A DNA stretch of 64,000 nucleotides from Candidatus Melainabacteria bacterium (GTDB lineage Bacteria > Cyanobacteriota > Vampirovibrionia > Obscuribacterales > Obscuribacteraceae). The translations under genes and the position numbers were made by a program. Positions 16,229 through 25,610 of this stretch are shown here, in pieces (position 1 is the first letter of the stretch; every line of letters begins with the position of its first letter). Where the stretch lies: contig DAIDIP010000006.1 in assembly GCA_027451745.1 (NCBI GenBank), positions 1 to 64,000 on the forward strand, in the 5' to 3' direction. The notes beneath the pieces are model-generated. The model was not told the DNA's origin and made no database searches. It worked only from the letters and a program-made list of their open reading frames with translations.

Positions 16229-17139
16229 TCTGCCAAAGCTTTGCGCAACGAGCCATTGCACTTAGATAAAAGTTTACGGGCCTCTATTAACTCTATTTTT
16301 CTTTTGCTCATTAATACGGCCGTTTTAACATTATTATTGGCCCGCCCTAGAACCTCCTCAGCTTCACTTTGGGACAGTCCACATAAAAGTGAAGTCATTG
16401 TTCTTGCTCTTTGTTTAAGCTTATAACTAGTCGGTGTTAAATCAACCATCAAGTTTTCATAGACCTTTCCAAGCCTCACCATGCTACAACTTGTTAGTAA
16501 ATTAAGAACCATTTTCTGAGATGTGCCAGCTTTCATTCTTGTTGACCCAGCAATTGCTTCCGGTCCAGTAATAACCACTATTGCCACATCACTAACCGCG
16601 GCCAATTTATTGTCGTCCTTAGCTTTATTATTAGATATCGATATCGTATAAGCACCCAGTGATTTAGCTTTTCGTAAAGCACCAATCACATAGGGCGTTC
16701 TGCCACTAGCTGTAATACCGCAAACAATATCGTTTTTATTTATATTGGCACTTACAGCATCTTGTTCGCCCAACTCTTCGTGATCTTCGGCTCCTTCAGA
16801 AGTTTGAAACACAGCTTGCTTTCCACCTGCTATATAACCTGATACCAAAGACAAATCCACACCAAAAGTTGGCGGACATTCCGAAGCATCAAGAATGCCC
16901 AATCTTCCACTTGTTCCCGCTCCAAAATAAATTAATCTACCACCTTTGCTCAATCCATCCACTATTAAATTCACCGCTTCAGCTATCTTTGGTATAGCTT
17001 TTTGCACACTTTCAGCTACAGAAAAGTCCTCTGCTTGCATACGGCTTACAAGCTCTAATGTATCGAGAATATCCAAATCGTATGTACGAGGATTTCTTTC
17101 TTCCGTTATAAGATTTTCTAATTGCTCTGATGAACTCAT
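16225..17139 (-). CDS. murQ: N-acetylmuramic acid 6-phosphate etherase
   Basis: Cleaves the lactyl ether of MurNAc-6-phosphate to GlcNAc-6-phosphate and D-lactate during cell-wall recycling. It is 304 residues, the family length. An SIS domain has RLIYFGAGTSGRLGILDASECPPTFG, and the catalytic glutamates lie in the SEGAEDHEELG region. The start ITEERNPRTYDLD matches the family. Cytoplasmic. It is divergent from dnaG and stands alone; no PTS transporter or kinase (anmK) is next to it. Confidence 0.96.
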   Translation of the reverse strand: MSSSEQLENLITEERNPRTYDLDILDTLELVSRMQAEDFSVAESVQKAIPKIAEAVNLIVDGLSKGGRLIYFGAGTSGRLGILDASECPPTFGVDLSLVSGYIAGGKQAVFQTSEGAEDHEELGEQDAVSANINKNDIVCGITASGRTPYVIGALRKAKSLGAYTISISNNKAKDDNKLAAVSDVAIVVITGPEAIAGSTRMKAGTSQKMVLNLLTSCSMVRLGKVYENLMVDLTPTSYKLKQRARTMTSLLCGLSQSEAEEVLGRANNNVKTAVLMSKRKIELIEARKLLSKCNGSLRKALAD

Positions 17140-17292
17140 ATACTTTGTTTACTGATTTAAATACATCTTGACGACTATGCTGAACTTTTTGCAAGCTTTA
17201 GCGTACTATGAAGTGAGGGATATTATTGAATTTTATCAGCGCTGTCTCATCCTTTGTTTTCAAAGACGACAGTAGCAAGGAGAAAACACTTT

Positions 17293-19224
17293 TTGATCAA
17301 CAGTGAAGTCATTGCTAGCGTACGAAACAAGGCTAACATCCTGGAAGTTGTTTCTCAGGTGGTAGTCCTCAAGCGCATAGGCAAGGACTATAAAGGACTT
17401 TGTCCTTTTCACAAAGAAAAAACTCCATCCTTTCATGTGCATCCAGAAAAGGGTATTTATAAATGTTTTGGTTGCGGCGAAGGAGGCGATGTTTTTACTT
17501 TTGTACAAAAGGCAAAAGGACTGGGATTTCTGGATGGCGTTAAAGAATTAGCCCATCAATTCGGCATTAGTTTAATAGAGACCGAACAAGAAAAAACAGA
17601 ATATAAAAGACGCACTTTATTTCTATTGCTCTATGAACAAGCTTGCGAATTTTATAGCAAGCTTCTCAAAGATCCCGCTGCCGGGGCAGTAGCACAACAA
17701 TATCTATCTGGTCGCGGCATAGACGAAAATACAATCCAAAAATTTAGACTAGGCTATGCTCCAGCCAGTTGGGATGCTTTAACTAATTATCTTTGTACAA
17801 ATAATAAGGTAAGTGCTGCTACACTCGAAGAAGCCGGGCTGTCCAGAGAAAAGACTGACGGACATGGTCATTTTGATCTTTTTCGCCATCGCTTAATTAT
17901 TCCCATTGCTGACGAACAAGGACGCATAATTGCTTTTGGTGGCAGAACCCTAGGCAATGATCAAGTCAAGTATCTAAATTCACCTGAGACATTGATTTAC
18001 AAAAAGAGTGAGCATCTCTTTGCCTTTAATCTGGCAAAAGATGCCATTAAAGCTGCTGATGCTGTTATTGCTGTGGAAGGATACTTTGATGCTATCACTG
18101 CCCACTTATCCGGTTTCACCAATACTGTTGCTACCCTAGGCACCGCTTTAAGTAATGAACAAGGGAAATTACTTATTCGCCATACCGAATCAAAACGAGT
18201 TTATTTAGCCTTTGATGCTGACAACGCTGGCATAAAGGCCACCGAGAAAGGTGCTCATATGTTGGAGCAACTAGCCTCTGGCGTAGGTATTGATTTACGA
18301 GTAATTAAAGTCCCAGGAGGCAAAGATCCAGACGAATGTTTACGCTCTCCAAATGGTATGTCCCTCTTTAGAGACGCTCTGAATAATTCGCTATCTTTAA
18401 TTGAGTATGAACTTAAGCAGGCTACTGCTGGTTTTGATATTGCCACGCGTGACGGTCGTATTGAAGCTGCTCGCAAAGCTGTACCTCTACTGGCGCGCAT
18501 AAATAATGCCGTCGCCCGTAGCGAATATATCCGGCAATTGGCAAATAAATTCGATATACAAGAAGATAGTTTATTAGCCGATGTTGCCTCTCAGCGCAAA
18601 ATTAACCGCAATTTGGAACCCAATCGCGGTCGGGAAACTAATCCAAATAATAAGCCTGGTTTAGCAAATGACCGTTATCGTCCAGCTGACGGCTTAATAG
18701 AAGCAGAACGCTTATTAATAGCTTCATTTCTTTCGGATCGAGCTAATTATGAGCTCGCTATTAAATCTTTAGCCAATGAACAATTGATGACAAGTTCTCA
18801 CAATAAAATTATTAAAACTATCTACGAATTAAATAACGATCTTAATGAAACAACTAACTTAGGCTCCAAACTTCTGGATTATTTTGCCCATGAGCCCGAA
18901 ATGTCAGCCGCTTTGGTAGAAATCATGCTAAAAGCCGAAGAGATAAAAAAGCAGAACATTCCTTTGCCTGTCTTATTATTACAAACCAGGGTAAAACTTA
19001 CTAAGGAACGGATTACAGCTTTAACAAAAACAATACGGAATCTTCCAACTTCTAGTGATGACTCTAACAAGACCTGTCTATTACAGAGTAAAATAGCAGA
19101 ATTGAACCGCTTAGAAAGATTGACCTTGCCAACAATAAAAACAATGGCTGAAATCGACGACCTAAACGAGAAGATTAAAGAAATTCAGCTAAGCCTCGAC
19201 AATCAAAATGGAGAAAATTCTTGA
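17293..19224 (+). CDS. dnaG: DNA primase
   Basis: Makes RNA primers at the replication fork. The CHC2 zinc finger (CPFH...CFGCG) is at the N-terminus, the TOPRIM core has [12 protein letters not shown] and AFDADNAG, and a helicase-binding helical domain ends the protein. The reading frame can be opened at TTG 17254, but TTG at 17293 is preceded by AGGAG with ten-base spacing and gives [19 protein letters not shown], the usual DnaG N-terminus, so I start there (643 residues). It overlaps rpoD by 4 bp (TTGA), forming the dnaG-rpoD part of the classical macromolecular-synthesis operon; rpsU is not present. Confidence 0.95.
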   Translation: MINSEVIASVRNKANILEVVSQVVVLKRIGKDYKGLCPFHKEKTPSFHVHPEKGIYKCFGCGEGGDVFTFVQKAKGLGFLDGVKELAHQFGISLIETEQEKTEYKRRTLFLLLYEQACEFYSKLLKDPAAGAVAQQYLSGRGIDENTIQKFRLGYAPASWDALTNYLCTNNKVSAATLEEAGLSREKTDGHGHFDLFRHRLIIPIADEQGRIIAFGGRTLGNDQVKYLNSPETLIYKKSEHLFAFNLAKDAIKAADAVIAVEGYFDAITAHLSGFTNTVATLGTALSNEQGKLLIRHTESKRVYLAFDADNAGIKATEKGAHMLEQLASGVGIDLRVIKVPGGKDPDECLRSPNGMSLFRDALNNSLSLIEYELKQATAGFDIATRDGRIEAARKAVPLLARINNAVARSEYIRQLANKFDIQEDSLLADVASQRKINRNLEPNRGRETNPNNKPGLANDRYRPADGLIEAERLLIASFLSDRANYELAIKSLANEQLMTSSHNKIIKTIYELNNDLNETTNLGSKLLDYFAHEPEMSAALVEIMLKAEEIKKQNIPLPVLLLQTRVKLTKERITALTKTIRNLPTSSDDSNKTCLLQSKIAELNRLERLTLPTIKTMAEIDDLNEKIKEIQLSLDNQNGENS

Positions 19225-20282
19225 GTCCAAGAAAAGATAAAGAAGATACATTCATTGACAAGCTCGATAGATTAGAAGAAGCGGGCAAAAATCGAGAACG
19301 CTCAGATTTAGAAGATCTTCTCCTGCCAGGCGGTGCTGGGATTGATGAAGACTTGCCTGCTTTGCCGACTGGCGAAATAGCTGAATTTGAAGAGAAAGTA
19401 GAAGCTAATCCTGTTGAATTTGAAGAAGAAGTCTCTAAAGGCTTATCTTCTGATGATCCTGTCCGCATGTATTTGCGCGAAATTGGCCGAATCTCGCTTC
19501 TGTCTGCCGATCAAGAAATAGATTTGGCAAGAAAAATAGAAAGTGGCGGTGCTGAAGGAGCCTTAGCCAAGCGAAAATTGGTGCAAGCCAACTTGCGCCT
19601 CGTAGTTTCTATAGCAAAAAAATATGTTGGCCGAGGCATGCTCTTTTTAGATTTAATCCAGGAAGGAAATTTAGGACTGATTAGAGCAGCTGAAAAATTC
19701 GACTATGAGCGGGGCTATAAATTTAGCACTTATGCCACATGGTGGATTCGCCAAGCCATTACAAGAGCAATAGCTGATCAAGCACGAACAATTCGTATAC
19801 CAGTACATATGGTAGAGACAATCAATAAATTAAAAAAAATCACCAGAAAATTGTCCCAAGATAAAAGTCGCAAACCTACCGAAGAAGAAATAGCGGCTGC
19901 CATGGAAATCTCGCTAAGCAAACTCCGCGATATAGTCAAAATTGCCCAAGATCCTATATCGCTTGAGACTCCAGTTGGCACAGAACAAGATAGCCGCCTT
20001 GGTGACTTTATTGAGGACAGGGACACAGAAACCCCTTCTACATCAGTCACTCAAGAACTATTGCGTGAAGATATTATTGATATTATGCGCTCATTGTCTC
20101 CGCGAGAATGCAATGTTTTACGCTTACGCTTCGGACTTGATGATGGCCGCCAAAGAACCTTAGAAGAAGTTGGTCAGCTTTTCGGTGTTACACGCGAACG
20201 TATTAGGCAGATCGAAGCCAAAGCTTTACGCAAGCTAAGGCACCCTAATCGTAGTCGCAGATTACGTGAATACATAGACTAA
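19221..20282 (+). CDS. rpoD: Primary RNA polymerase sigma factor RpoD (SigA)
   Basis: Housekeeping sigma-70 factor, 353 residues. After an acidic N-terminal section of about 75 residues (a shortened region 1.1) come region 1.2 ([13 protein letters not shown]), region 2 ([44 protein letters not shown]), region 3 and region 4 with the helix-turn-helix [20 protein letters not shown]. It starts with TTG at 19221 sharing TTGA with the dnaG stop; GGAG at 19210-19213 is correctly spaced by seven bases. An efflux-adaptor gene follows 12 bp later. Confidence 0.97.
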   Translation: MSPRKDKEDTFIDKLDRLEEAGKNRERSDLEDLLLPGGAGIDEDLPALPTGEIAEFEEKVEANPVEFEEEVSKGLSSDDPVRMYLREIGRISLLSADQEIDLARKIESGGAEGALAKRKLVQANLRLVVSIAKKYVGRGMLFLDLIQEGNLGLIRAAEKFDYERGYKFSTYATWWIRQAITRAIADQARTIRIPVHMVETINKLKKITRKLSQDKSRKPTEEEIAAAMEISLSKLRDIVKIAQDPISLETPVGTEQDSRLGDFIEDRDTETPSTSVTQELLREDIIDIMRSLSPRECNVLRLRFGLDDGRQRTLEEVGQLFGVTRERIRQIEAKALRKLRHPNRSRRLREYID

Positions 20283-20303
20283 TAAGCGATTTATGTGCAA
20301 GTG

Positions 20304-21725
20304 ATGTACAAAACACTAGCTCAGTTTAAAAACTACCTTGGGCTATCTTTAATGGTTACATTGTCGGCTTGCTCGGTCGACAAAAGTCAACTTGCTGTTT
20401 CTACTAAAACAGCATTTGTACAAAGTCCAATAAATGCAAAATTAAACCAAGTCATTAGACTTCATGATTTAGCAATCATCAAAGCCAATGCTCAAAAACA
20501 AAACAAACTTGGCGTACAATTTGAAACTTTGACTTTGCGCACGCTGCCAATTCTTTTGAAATTGAAAGGACAAATTGAACCAGACTTTGGCAAACAAGTT
20601 GATATCAGTTCTAGGATTTTAGGACGTGTCGTCAAAGTTTTTGTTCACCCCGGAGATTATGTGAAAGCAGGCCAATTACTGGCTATTATCGATAGCCATG
20701 AAATTAGTGAAATGGAAGCCGAACTAATTGAAGCTAAAAGTCATCTAGTAATTACCAATGCCCAAAAAGAGCGCGAGAACCAGATATACAAAGAACAGCT
20801 TTTACGTCCTAAATCGCTCATTGAAGCAAAGTCCAAATTATCCGAGGCCCGGTCTCAGCTTGAATTAGCAAATTCTGAATTTCGGCGACAACAAAGTTTA
20901 TATGAAGAAAAGATTTCTTCTCAAAGAAGTTATACCGCTGCCAAAATAGCTTTTGAACAAGCAAAGAACAATTATGATACTGCCAAACTAAATTACCAAC
21001 GTGAAGAGCATTTATACAATAACCAAGCCCTGCTAAAAAAAGATTACCAATTAGCTGAAGCTGCACATGAACAAGCATTACGTCATCTTGACACTTTGCG
21101 CCAGCGTCTAATTTTTCACGGCATGAGTCTGGACAACGTAACATCAGTAATTGAAAAAAATCATATAAGCGGTAGCTTGCAGATCAAAGCACCTATATCC
21201 GGAATTGTAACTTCTGCCGATATAGCAATTGGTGAGATGGTGCACAATACAGACAGTATTTTTAGAATAGTTGATTTAGAAAAAGTGATAGTTAAAGCTG
21301 ATTTGCCAGAAGCAGATTTAGCTCTTGTCACTTTGGGAAGCTCTGTAGAAGTAATTGTACCCAGTTATCCAAAGCGTATTTTTCAGGGCACAATTAATTT
21401 TATTAGCGAATCTATAAATAAAGACAGTCATACCATACCAATTAGAGCTCAACTAAATAACGATGATCATATTCTCAAGGCAAATATGTCAGCCCAGATT
21501 CTCTTAGAGGGAGAAGAAAGAACAATTTTTGCCTGTCCAAGAACAGCTATATTTTTGCACGGTGATCATCAATGTGTTCTTGTAGACAATAATCCCAACA
21601 TTGCCATCCGTGAAATAGTCCCGGGTGCTGAAGCCAAAGATTATGTTGAAATTCTAGATGGGATAAAGCCAGAAGAAAAAATCGTTGTGAAAGGCATTAA
21701 AGAACTGCTTTCATCAAAATACTAG
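20304..21725 (+). CDS. Periplasmic adaptor lipoprotein (HlyD/RND membrane-fusion type)
   Basis: Membrane-fusion subunit linking an inner-membrane pump to an outer-membrane channel. A lipobox LSAC (lipid-anchored Cys23 from this start) follows a short signal sequence. The order is a split lipoyl/barrel-sandwich domain (VDISSRILGRVVKVFVHPGDYVKAGQLLAIID and SGSLQIKAPISGIVTS), a long coiled-coil hairpin (about 130-275), a beta-barrel (VIVKADLPEADLA) and a membrane-proximal domain. A GTG start nine bases upstream (20295) is possible. No RND or ABC pump is adjacent; a TolC-type gene lies about 2 kb away on the other strand. Its stop overlaps that of the convergent esterase. Confidence 0.85.
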   Translation: MYKTLAQFKNYLGLSLMVTLSACSVDKSQLAVSTKTAFVQSPINAKLNQVIRLHDLAIIKANAQKQNKLGVQFETLTLRTLPILLKLKGQIEPDFGKQVDISSRILGRVVKVFVHPGDYVKAGQLLAIIDSHEISEMEAELIEAKSHLVITNAQKERENQIYKEQLLRPKSLIEAKSKLSEARSQLELANSEFRRQQSLYEEKISSQRSYTAAKIAFEQAKNNYDTAKLNYQREEHLYNNQALLKKDYQLAEAAHEQALRHLDTLRQRLIFHGMSLDNVTSVIEKNHISGSLQIKAPISGIVTSADIAIGEMVHNTDSIFRIVDLEKVIVKADLPEADLALVTLGSSVEVIVPSYPKRIFQGTINFISESINKDSHTIPIRAQLNNDDHILKANMSAQILLEGEERTIFACPRTAIFLHGDHQCVLVDNNPNIAIREIVPGAEAKDYVEILDGIKPEEKIVVKGIKELLSSKY

Positions 21726-22663
21726 CCGTGCTTTTTTAATACCAAATCAAAAAACTGAATTACTCGATTTATTGTTTTGGGGCTAGCAAAATTATGATTA
21801 GCTCCCGGGATGATTTCTAAAGTACAATTCGACCGAGCAGATTTCAGCGCCTTTGCTAGCTCCTGACTTTGCTCTACAGGAACGATAGTGTCGTCCGCTC
21901 CATGCATAATGAGAAATGGCGGACATCCCTTATGCGCATGCGTAACAGGACTAGCTTCGTCTGCTAGCTCAGGTTTTTCTTCTGGATTGCCCCCGAGAAA
22001 GATCTTGACCGGACGTGAAAGAATATAGCTTGAACCTGCTTGTTGGGCAATAGTTTTAAGATCACTTGGACCACACCAATCACAAACAGCCTGCACACTA
22101 CTAGAAATCTTTTCCGGAGATTCCCACGAAAAATGTTCAGTATCACAGGTGGTACCAAGCAAAGCGGCCAAATGTCCACCTGCTGAAACACCCCAAACGC
22201 CAATACGATTTGGATCTATTTTCAATAAATGTCCATGAGAGCGCAACCAACTGATTGCTCGTTTGCAGTCCTCAATTTGCGCAGGATGCGGTGCTTCGTG
22301 AGTAAGGCGATAGTTTATTGATGCCACTGCGTACCCGCTATTATTAAGTTGTCCCTGGCAAGTCATATATGACTTATCACCTGCCTCCCAAGCACCACCA
22401 TGAATGAAAACGATCAAAGGATAACTGGTACTGCTAGGAGCACTGTCTGCATACGGCGGTAACCATAAATCGAGTAAATTGGACTGATTATTAATGCAAG
22501 GTCCATAAACAGCTGTCAAACACGGGTTAGTATTTTGAAATGAAATGTGTCTAGATAAATTCTTATGAGTACTTGACTGATGCATTTGCATTTTCACTGC
22601 AAATATAATTACAGCCAACCATAAGACAGCGATGATTACTAAAAGATTTTGATTGCGCACCAT
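21722..22663 (-). CDS. Membrane-anchored alpha/beta-hydrolase (esterase/BD-FAE type)
   Basis: Esterase-like enzyme of 313 residues, with an N-terminal hydrophobic anchor (about 7-23) that places it on the periplasmic side. Oxyanion motif HGGAW, nucleophile elbow GVSAGGH (Ser), acid in ADDTIVP (Asp) and catalytic His in GANHNF form a complete triad. The pattern fits HSL/BD-FAE carboxylesterases that act on acyl or feruloyl esters; substrate unknown. Its 3' end overlaps the adaptor gene by four bases (shared CTAG), and it is divergent from the unknown exported protein at 22827. Confidence 0.85.
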   Translation of the reverse strand: MVRNQNLLVIIAVLWLAVIIFAVKMQMHQSSTHKNLSRHISFQNTNPCLTAVYGPCINNQSNLLDLWLPPYADSAPSSTSYPLIVFIHGGAWEAGDKSYMTCQGQLNNSGYAVASINYRLTHEAPHPAQIEDCKRAISWLRSHGHLLKIDPNRIGVWGVSAGGHLAALLGTTCDTEHFSWESPEKISSSVQAVCDWCGPSDLKTIAQQAGSSYILSRPVKIFLGGNPEEKPELADEASPVTHAHKGCPPFLIMHGADDTIVPVEQSQELAKALKSARSNCTLEIIPGANHNFASPKTINRVIQFFDLVLKKHG

Positions 22664-22811
22664 AACAATTTGAAATGCTACAATTATTCCCTGTGGCGAT
22701 TTTCATAGCCCTAACTGTTCACATCTTAAATGATAGCGTAAGTGTAATGGTTAATGTAATAAACATACGATGTCATGAACACAGAACTTTCAAAAACTAA
22801 GATTTTTCAAC

Positions 22812-22817
22812 TATAGT
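22812..22817 (+). promoter_or_regulatory. -10 box TATAGT close to the start of the unknown exported protein
   Basis: TATAGT lies only nine bases before the ATG at 22827. If it is used, the transcript would have a leader of about three to four bases, that is nearly leaderless. A weak -35 (TTTCAA) lies about 18 bp upstream. Confidence 0.35.
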
Positions 22818-22826
22818 GACCGAACC

Positions 22827-23726
22827 ATGAAATTGAATCCAAATGATAAAAAAGTGCCGCTTAGTTTTTGGCGTGGACTAGCTTTAAGCCTAAGTACCAC
22901 ATCTGTAATTACGTCTTTCTTCCCTCTTACAGTTTTAGCTAATTCAATAATTTATTCTGCGCCCTCAGATACTCAAAACGCGAGCTTTAACGGGGAGATG
23001 CCAATCAAGCAAATAGGTCCGTTGTTATTACCCCGTGCAGTCGTACAGTTCTCCGGCATGGATGTAAATGTTCTGGCTGTTCCAGACTGGCTTTTTGATC
23101 GTAATACTGTTTTAGCTGGAACTTTGGTCAATGCCCAAATTGATATGAGCAGTAAAACCGGAGATTTACGCGGCTTAGTTTATTTTTCGGATGGTCTATG
23201 GTTAGGCAATCTGGCTTCAGTAAATGCGCCCGATGTAATATCAATAAATTCTGGCGAAATGCTGCGCGGCAGAATACGAGAGCGCTTAAATAATGGCTTT
23301 GCGTTCAAACCTGATACAGGAGCAATGCGCAAAATACTTTTTACTGAGATAAAAAATATAAATTCGCCTCGTGCTTATATTTTCACTATACCAAGTGACT
23401 CCACAAAAGTTTTGCCCGAAAATAGCTCAGTTAAATTTGATGCTAACACTATCTCTTTTGCTCCTACATTTGGACACGGCTTTATATCACGGTCTGCAAG
23501 AATACCAAAATCCACTTTAGCTGGCACAGAACCAGGTATCTCTAAGAACCAACTAGCCGCAATGATCGGCGTGAATGTTGTAACTGAACTAGCACCCGCT
23601 ATTGCTATACCTCTGGCTCTAAATCCGGGTACAAACGCACAGGCACAACGGGAATTAAGTTATTACAATCAAGTCCAAACACGTTTGCAAGGAATTCCTG
23701 TACCTATTAATTTCACCAGTCATTGA
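22827..23726 (+). CDS. Exported protein of unknown function
   Basis: A 299-residue protein I do not recognise. A basic N-terminus and a hydrophobic segment (about 14-38, ending VLANS) predict export. The body is beta-rich with two similar stretches: TVLAGTLVNAQIDMSSKTGDLRG and MLRGRIRERLNNGFAFKPDT, both reading like a strand-turn-strand unit. The end contains a hydrophobic helix-like part (LAAMIGVNVVTELAPAIAIPLALNPG) that could insert in a membrane. It has no obvious catalytic motif. It is convergent with the TolC-family gene (65-bp gap) and might belong to the envelope-transport group around it. Confidence 0.6.
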   Translation: MKLNPNDKKVPLSFWRGLALSLSTTSVITSFFPLTVLANSIIYSAPSDTQNASFNGEMPIKQIGPLLLPRAVVQFSGMDVNVLAVPDWLFDRNTVLAGTLVNAQIDMSSKTGDLRGLVYFSDGLWLGNLASVNAPDVISINSGEMLRGRIRERLNNGFAFKPDTGAMRKILFTEIKNINSPRAYIFTIPSDSTKVLPENSSVKFDANTISFAPTFGHGFISRSARIPKSTLAGTEPGISKNQLAAMIGVNVVTELAPAIAIPLALNPGTNAQAQRELSYYNQVQTRLQGIPVPINFTSH

Positions 23727-23791
23727 GGCATTGAGGATACCTTAATAGCTGAACAGGATAATGCCACGCAACAACACTTGATTGTGACGAT

Positions 23792-25447
23792 CTACTGTAG
23801 CGGCAGTCCGCTGGATTGTTCAAGATCTGTAAAAGCTAAAGCATAAGACATAACAGCGTCTAAGTATTGAGTACGAATTTGTACGTTTGCTTGCTGGGCT
23901 TGCAATGTTGAAGTGATATCAGATTGTCCCACTTCATAACTACGTCTAGCTAAACGAGCAACTGCATAAGAATCCGACAAAACGTGATCTTGATAGGCTC
24001 TGATTTTTTCTCTCTGAGCAACAAGATTTTGGTAGGCGCTGGTCACTTCAGACATTATCTGATTGCGCATAGCACCAATCTGATAATGCAATTGCTTAGC
24101 TGTAGCCTTGTAAGTAAAAATATCTCCCTGATGCCAATTGCTAAAAGGTGTTTCAGCATTTAGTGTAAAGAAGGTGGCGCTCAACTTTGGACCAGTCGGA
24201 GCATTACCAGATGAAGATTTACCAAAAGTCAACATTGGGTTAGGAATGATATTTCCATAAGCAGTGCGCAAATTAGCAGCATTAACACGCATCTGCGCGT
24301 TTAAACTTTTCAATTCTAAACGATGCTCAAATGCCAGATCTATAAAATCCTGCAAAGGTGGAATAGGGCGATCAAAGTCTGGCAATATATCGCTTTTTTC
24401 TCCAGTTAAACGAAAAGCTGCTGACTGTCCAGTAAATCCAGGCAAGCCTGGAACGTTCATTAGATCATCAACACCCCTGCCCATAATTACATTTAACTGT
24501 TGATATGAACGCAATACCCGCTTCTTACCTACACTTAACTCAACTTCGTTTTGTGAGTTGGCCAGTCTGGCTTTAAGCAAGTCAAGTTCAGGCACATCAC
24601 CAGCATGAAAACGCTTTGAGGCAACACCAAGCAACTTAGAAGACAAATCATATAATTCTATTAAAGTCTTTAAAGTTTCTTGCGCTACTACAACTTCAAC
24701 ATAAGCTTTCCTGACATCTGCACGCAAATTCCATAATGCCGCTAATAGATCAATTTTAGTTTGTTCAACCAATCTTTTTGCTGCCAATAATCTGAATATA
24801 AGTTTCCAGGGCGGCTCAATTGTTAGAGTTGGTCCTAAGCGGAAAACTTGTTCTGCAACCATACCCCTATCCATAAAAACAATAGGATTCGGTCCTTGAG
24901 TAGCATAAGCATAATTGGCCCGCACAATAGCAAACTGGGCTCTCACCGCTGCTGCTCTTGGGCTATTCATTAAAGCTTCGTTCATAGAGCGAACTACTGA
25001 TAACCCAGGCTGACTTGAGATCGGTGCTAATGAAACATCATATTCAATTGTGACTTCTTCTTTCTTCTTTTCTTTTTTTTGTTCCCCGCTGGGAGTTGTG
25101 CTAGCTTGGACCTGATCAGTTTCTTTTCCCTTGTTAAGACTGGGAAGCTTTTCTGTTTTAAGAGGTACTTCGCTATTGTCAGGAACAACTGTAGGCATTA
25201 AGGCTGGCGACTGCGGCATGCTGGTGCTGGGTCCGCTAGGTGAAACTACCGGTCGAGGAGAAGGGAGAGAGGGGGCAGGTTGCATAGGGTAGCCAGCTGC
25301 AATTTTTAAGCCCGTAATATCAGACAAGTTCTTGTCATTGGTAGACTTGGCTAAAGATCTATCACAGAAAAAAAACACAATACAGTATGCCGCGCTCATA
25401 GTTAGCACAAATAAAGTCGTACATTTCGCTTTTAGTATTAATTTCAT
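23792..25447 (-). CDS. TolC-family outer-membrane efflux protein
   Basis: Outer-membrane channel component of a tripartite efflux or secretion system, 551 residues. It has a signal peptide, then a Pro/Ser-rich segment (about 50-125), then the two repeated helical halves typical of OEP/TolC proteins (for example AAVRAQFAIVRANYAYATQGP, LLKARLANSQNEVELSVGKKR and, in the second half, RLARRSYEVGQSDITSTLQAQQANVQIRTQYLDAVM). A TATACT box 11 bp upstream on the minus strand may drive it with almost no leader. The adaptor gene at 20304 could be its partner, though separated and on the other strand. Confidence 0.9.
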   Translation of the reverse strand: MKLILKAKCTTLFVLTMSAAYCIVFFFCDRSLAKSTNDKNLSDITGLKIAAGYPMQPAPSLPSPRPVVSPSGPSTSMPQSPALMPTVVPDNSEVPLKTEKLPSLNKGKETDQVQASTTPSGEQKKEKKKEEVTIEYDVSLAPISSQPGLSVVRSMNEALMNSPRAAAVRAQFAIVRANYAYATQGPNPIVFMDRGMVAEQVFRLGPTLTIEPPWKLIFRLLAAKRLVEQTKIDLLAALWNLRADVRKAYVEVVVAQETLKTLIELYDLSSKLLGVASKRFHAGDVPELDLLKARLANSQNEVELSVGKKRVLRSYQQLNVIMGRGVDDLMNVPGLPGFTGQSAAFRLTGEKSDILPDFDRPIPPLQDFIDLAFEHRLELKSLNAQMRVNAANLRTAYGNIIPNPMLTFGKSSSGNAPTGPKLSATFFTLNAETPFSNWHQGDIFTYKATAKQLHYQIGAMRNQIMSEVTSAYQNLVAQREKIRAYQDHVLSDSYAVARLARRSYEVGQSDITSTLQAQQANVQIRTQYLDAVMSYALAFTDLEQSSGLPLQ

Positions 25448-25457
25448 TAGCAGGTCT

Positions 25458-25463
25458 AGTATA
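25458..25463 (-). promoter_or_regulatory. -10 box TATACT close to the TolC-family start
   Basis: On the minus strand TATACT sits about 10 bases before the ATG at 25447, predicting a leader of only a few bases. No good -35 is visible. Confidence 0.35.
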
Positions 25464-25610
25464 TACGGTGTAGTAAATTAAATGATTTTGCCATTATCAA
25501 AAGCAAATAAGATTTGCAGATTTACGCTAAACTCAGCTCTTATTGCTAATTCCTACGAAATCAAACCCTTCGTAATTTTTACAATAAAGTTTAAATAGGA
25601 AACTCTTTCC

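Noticed and set aside
22700-22790. TGTTCACATC and GATGTCATGAACA as an operator inverted repeat
   Set aside because: The two arms differ by three inserted bases and lie about 60 bp apart, too loose to support.
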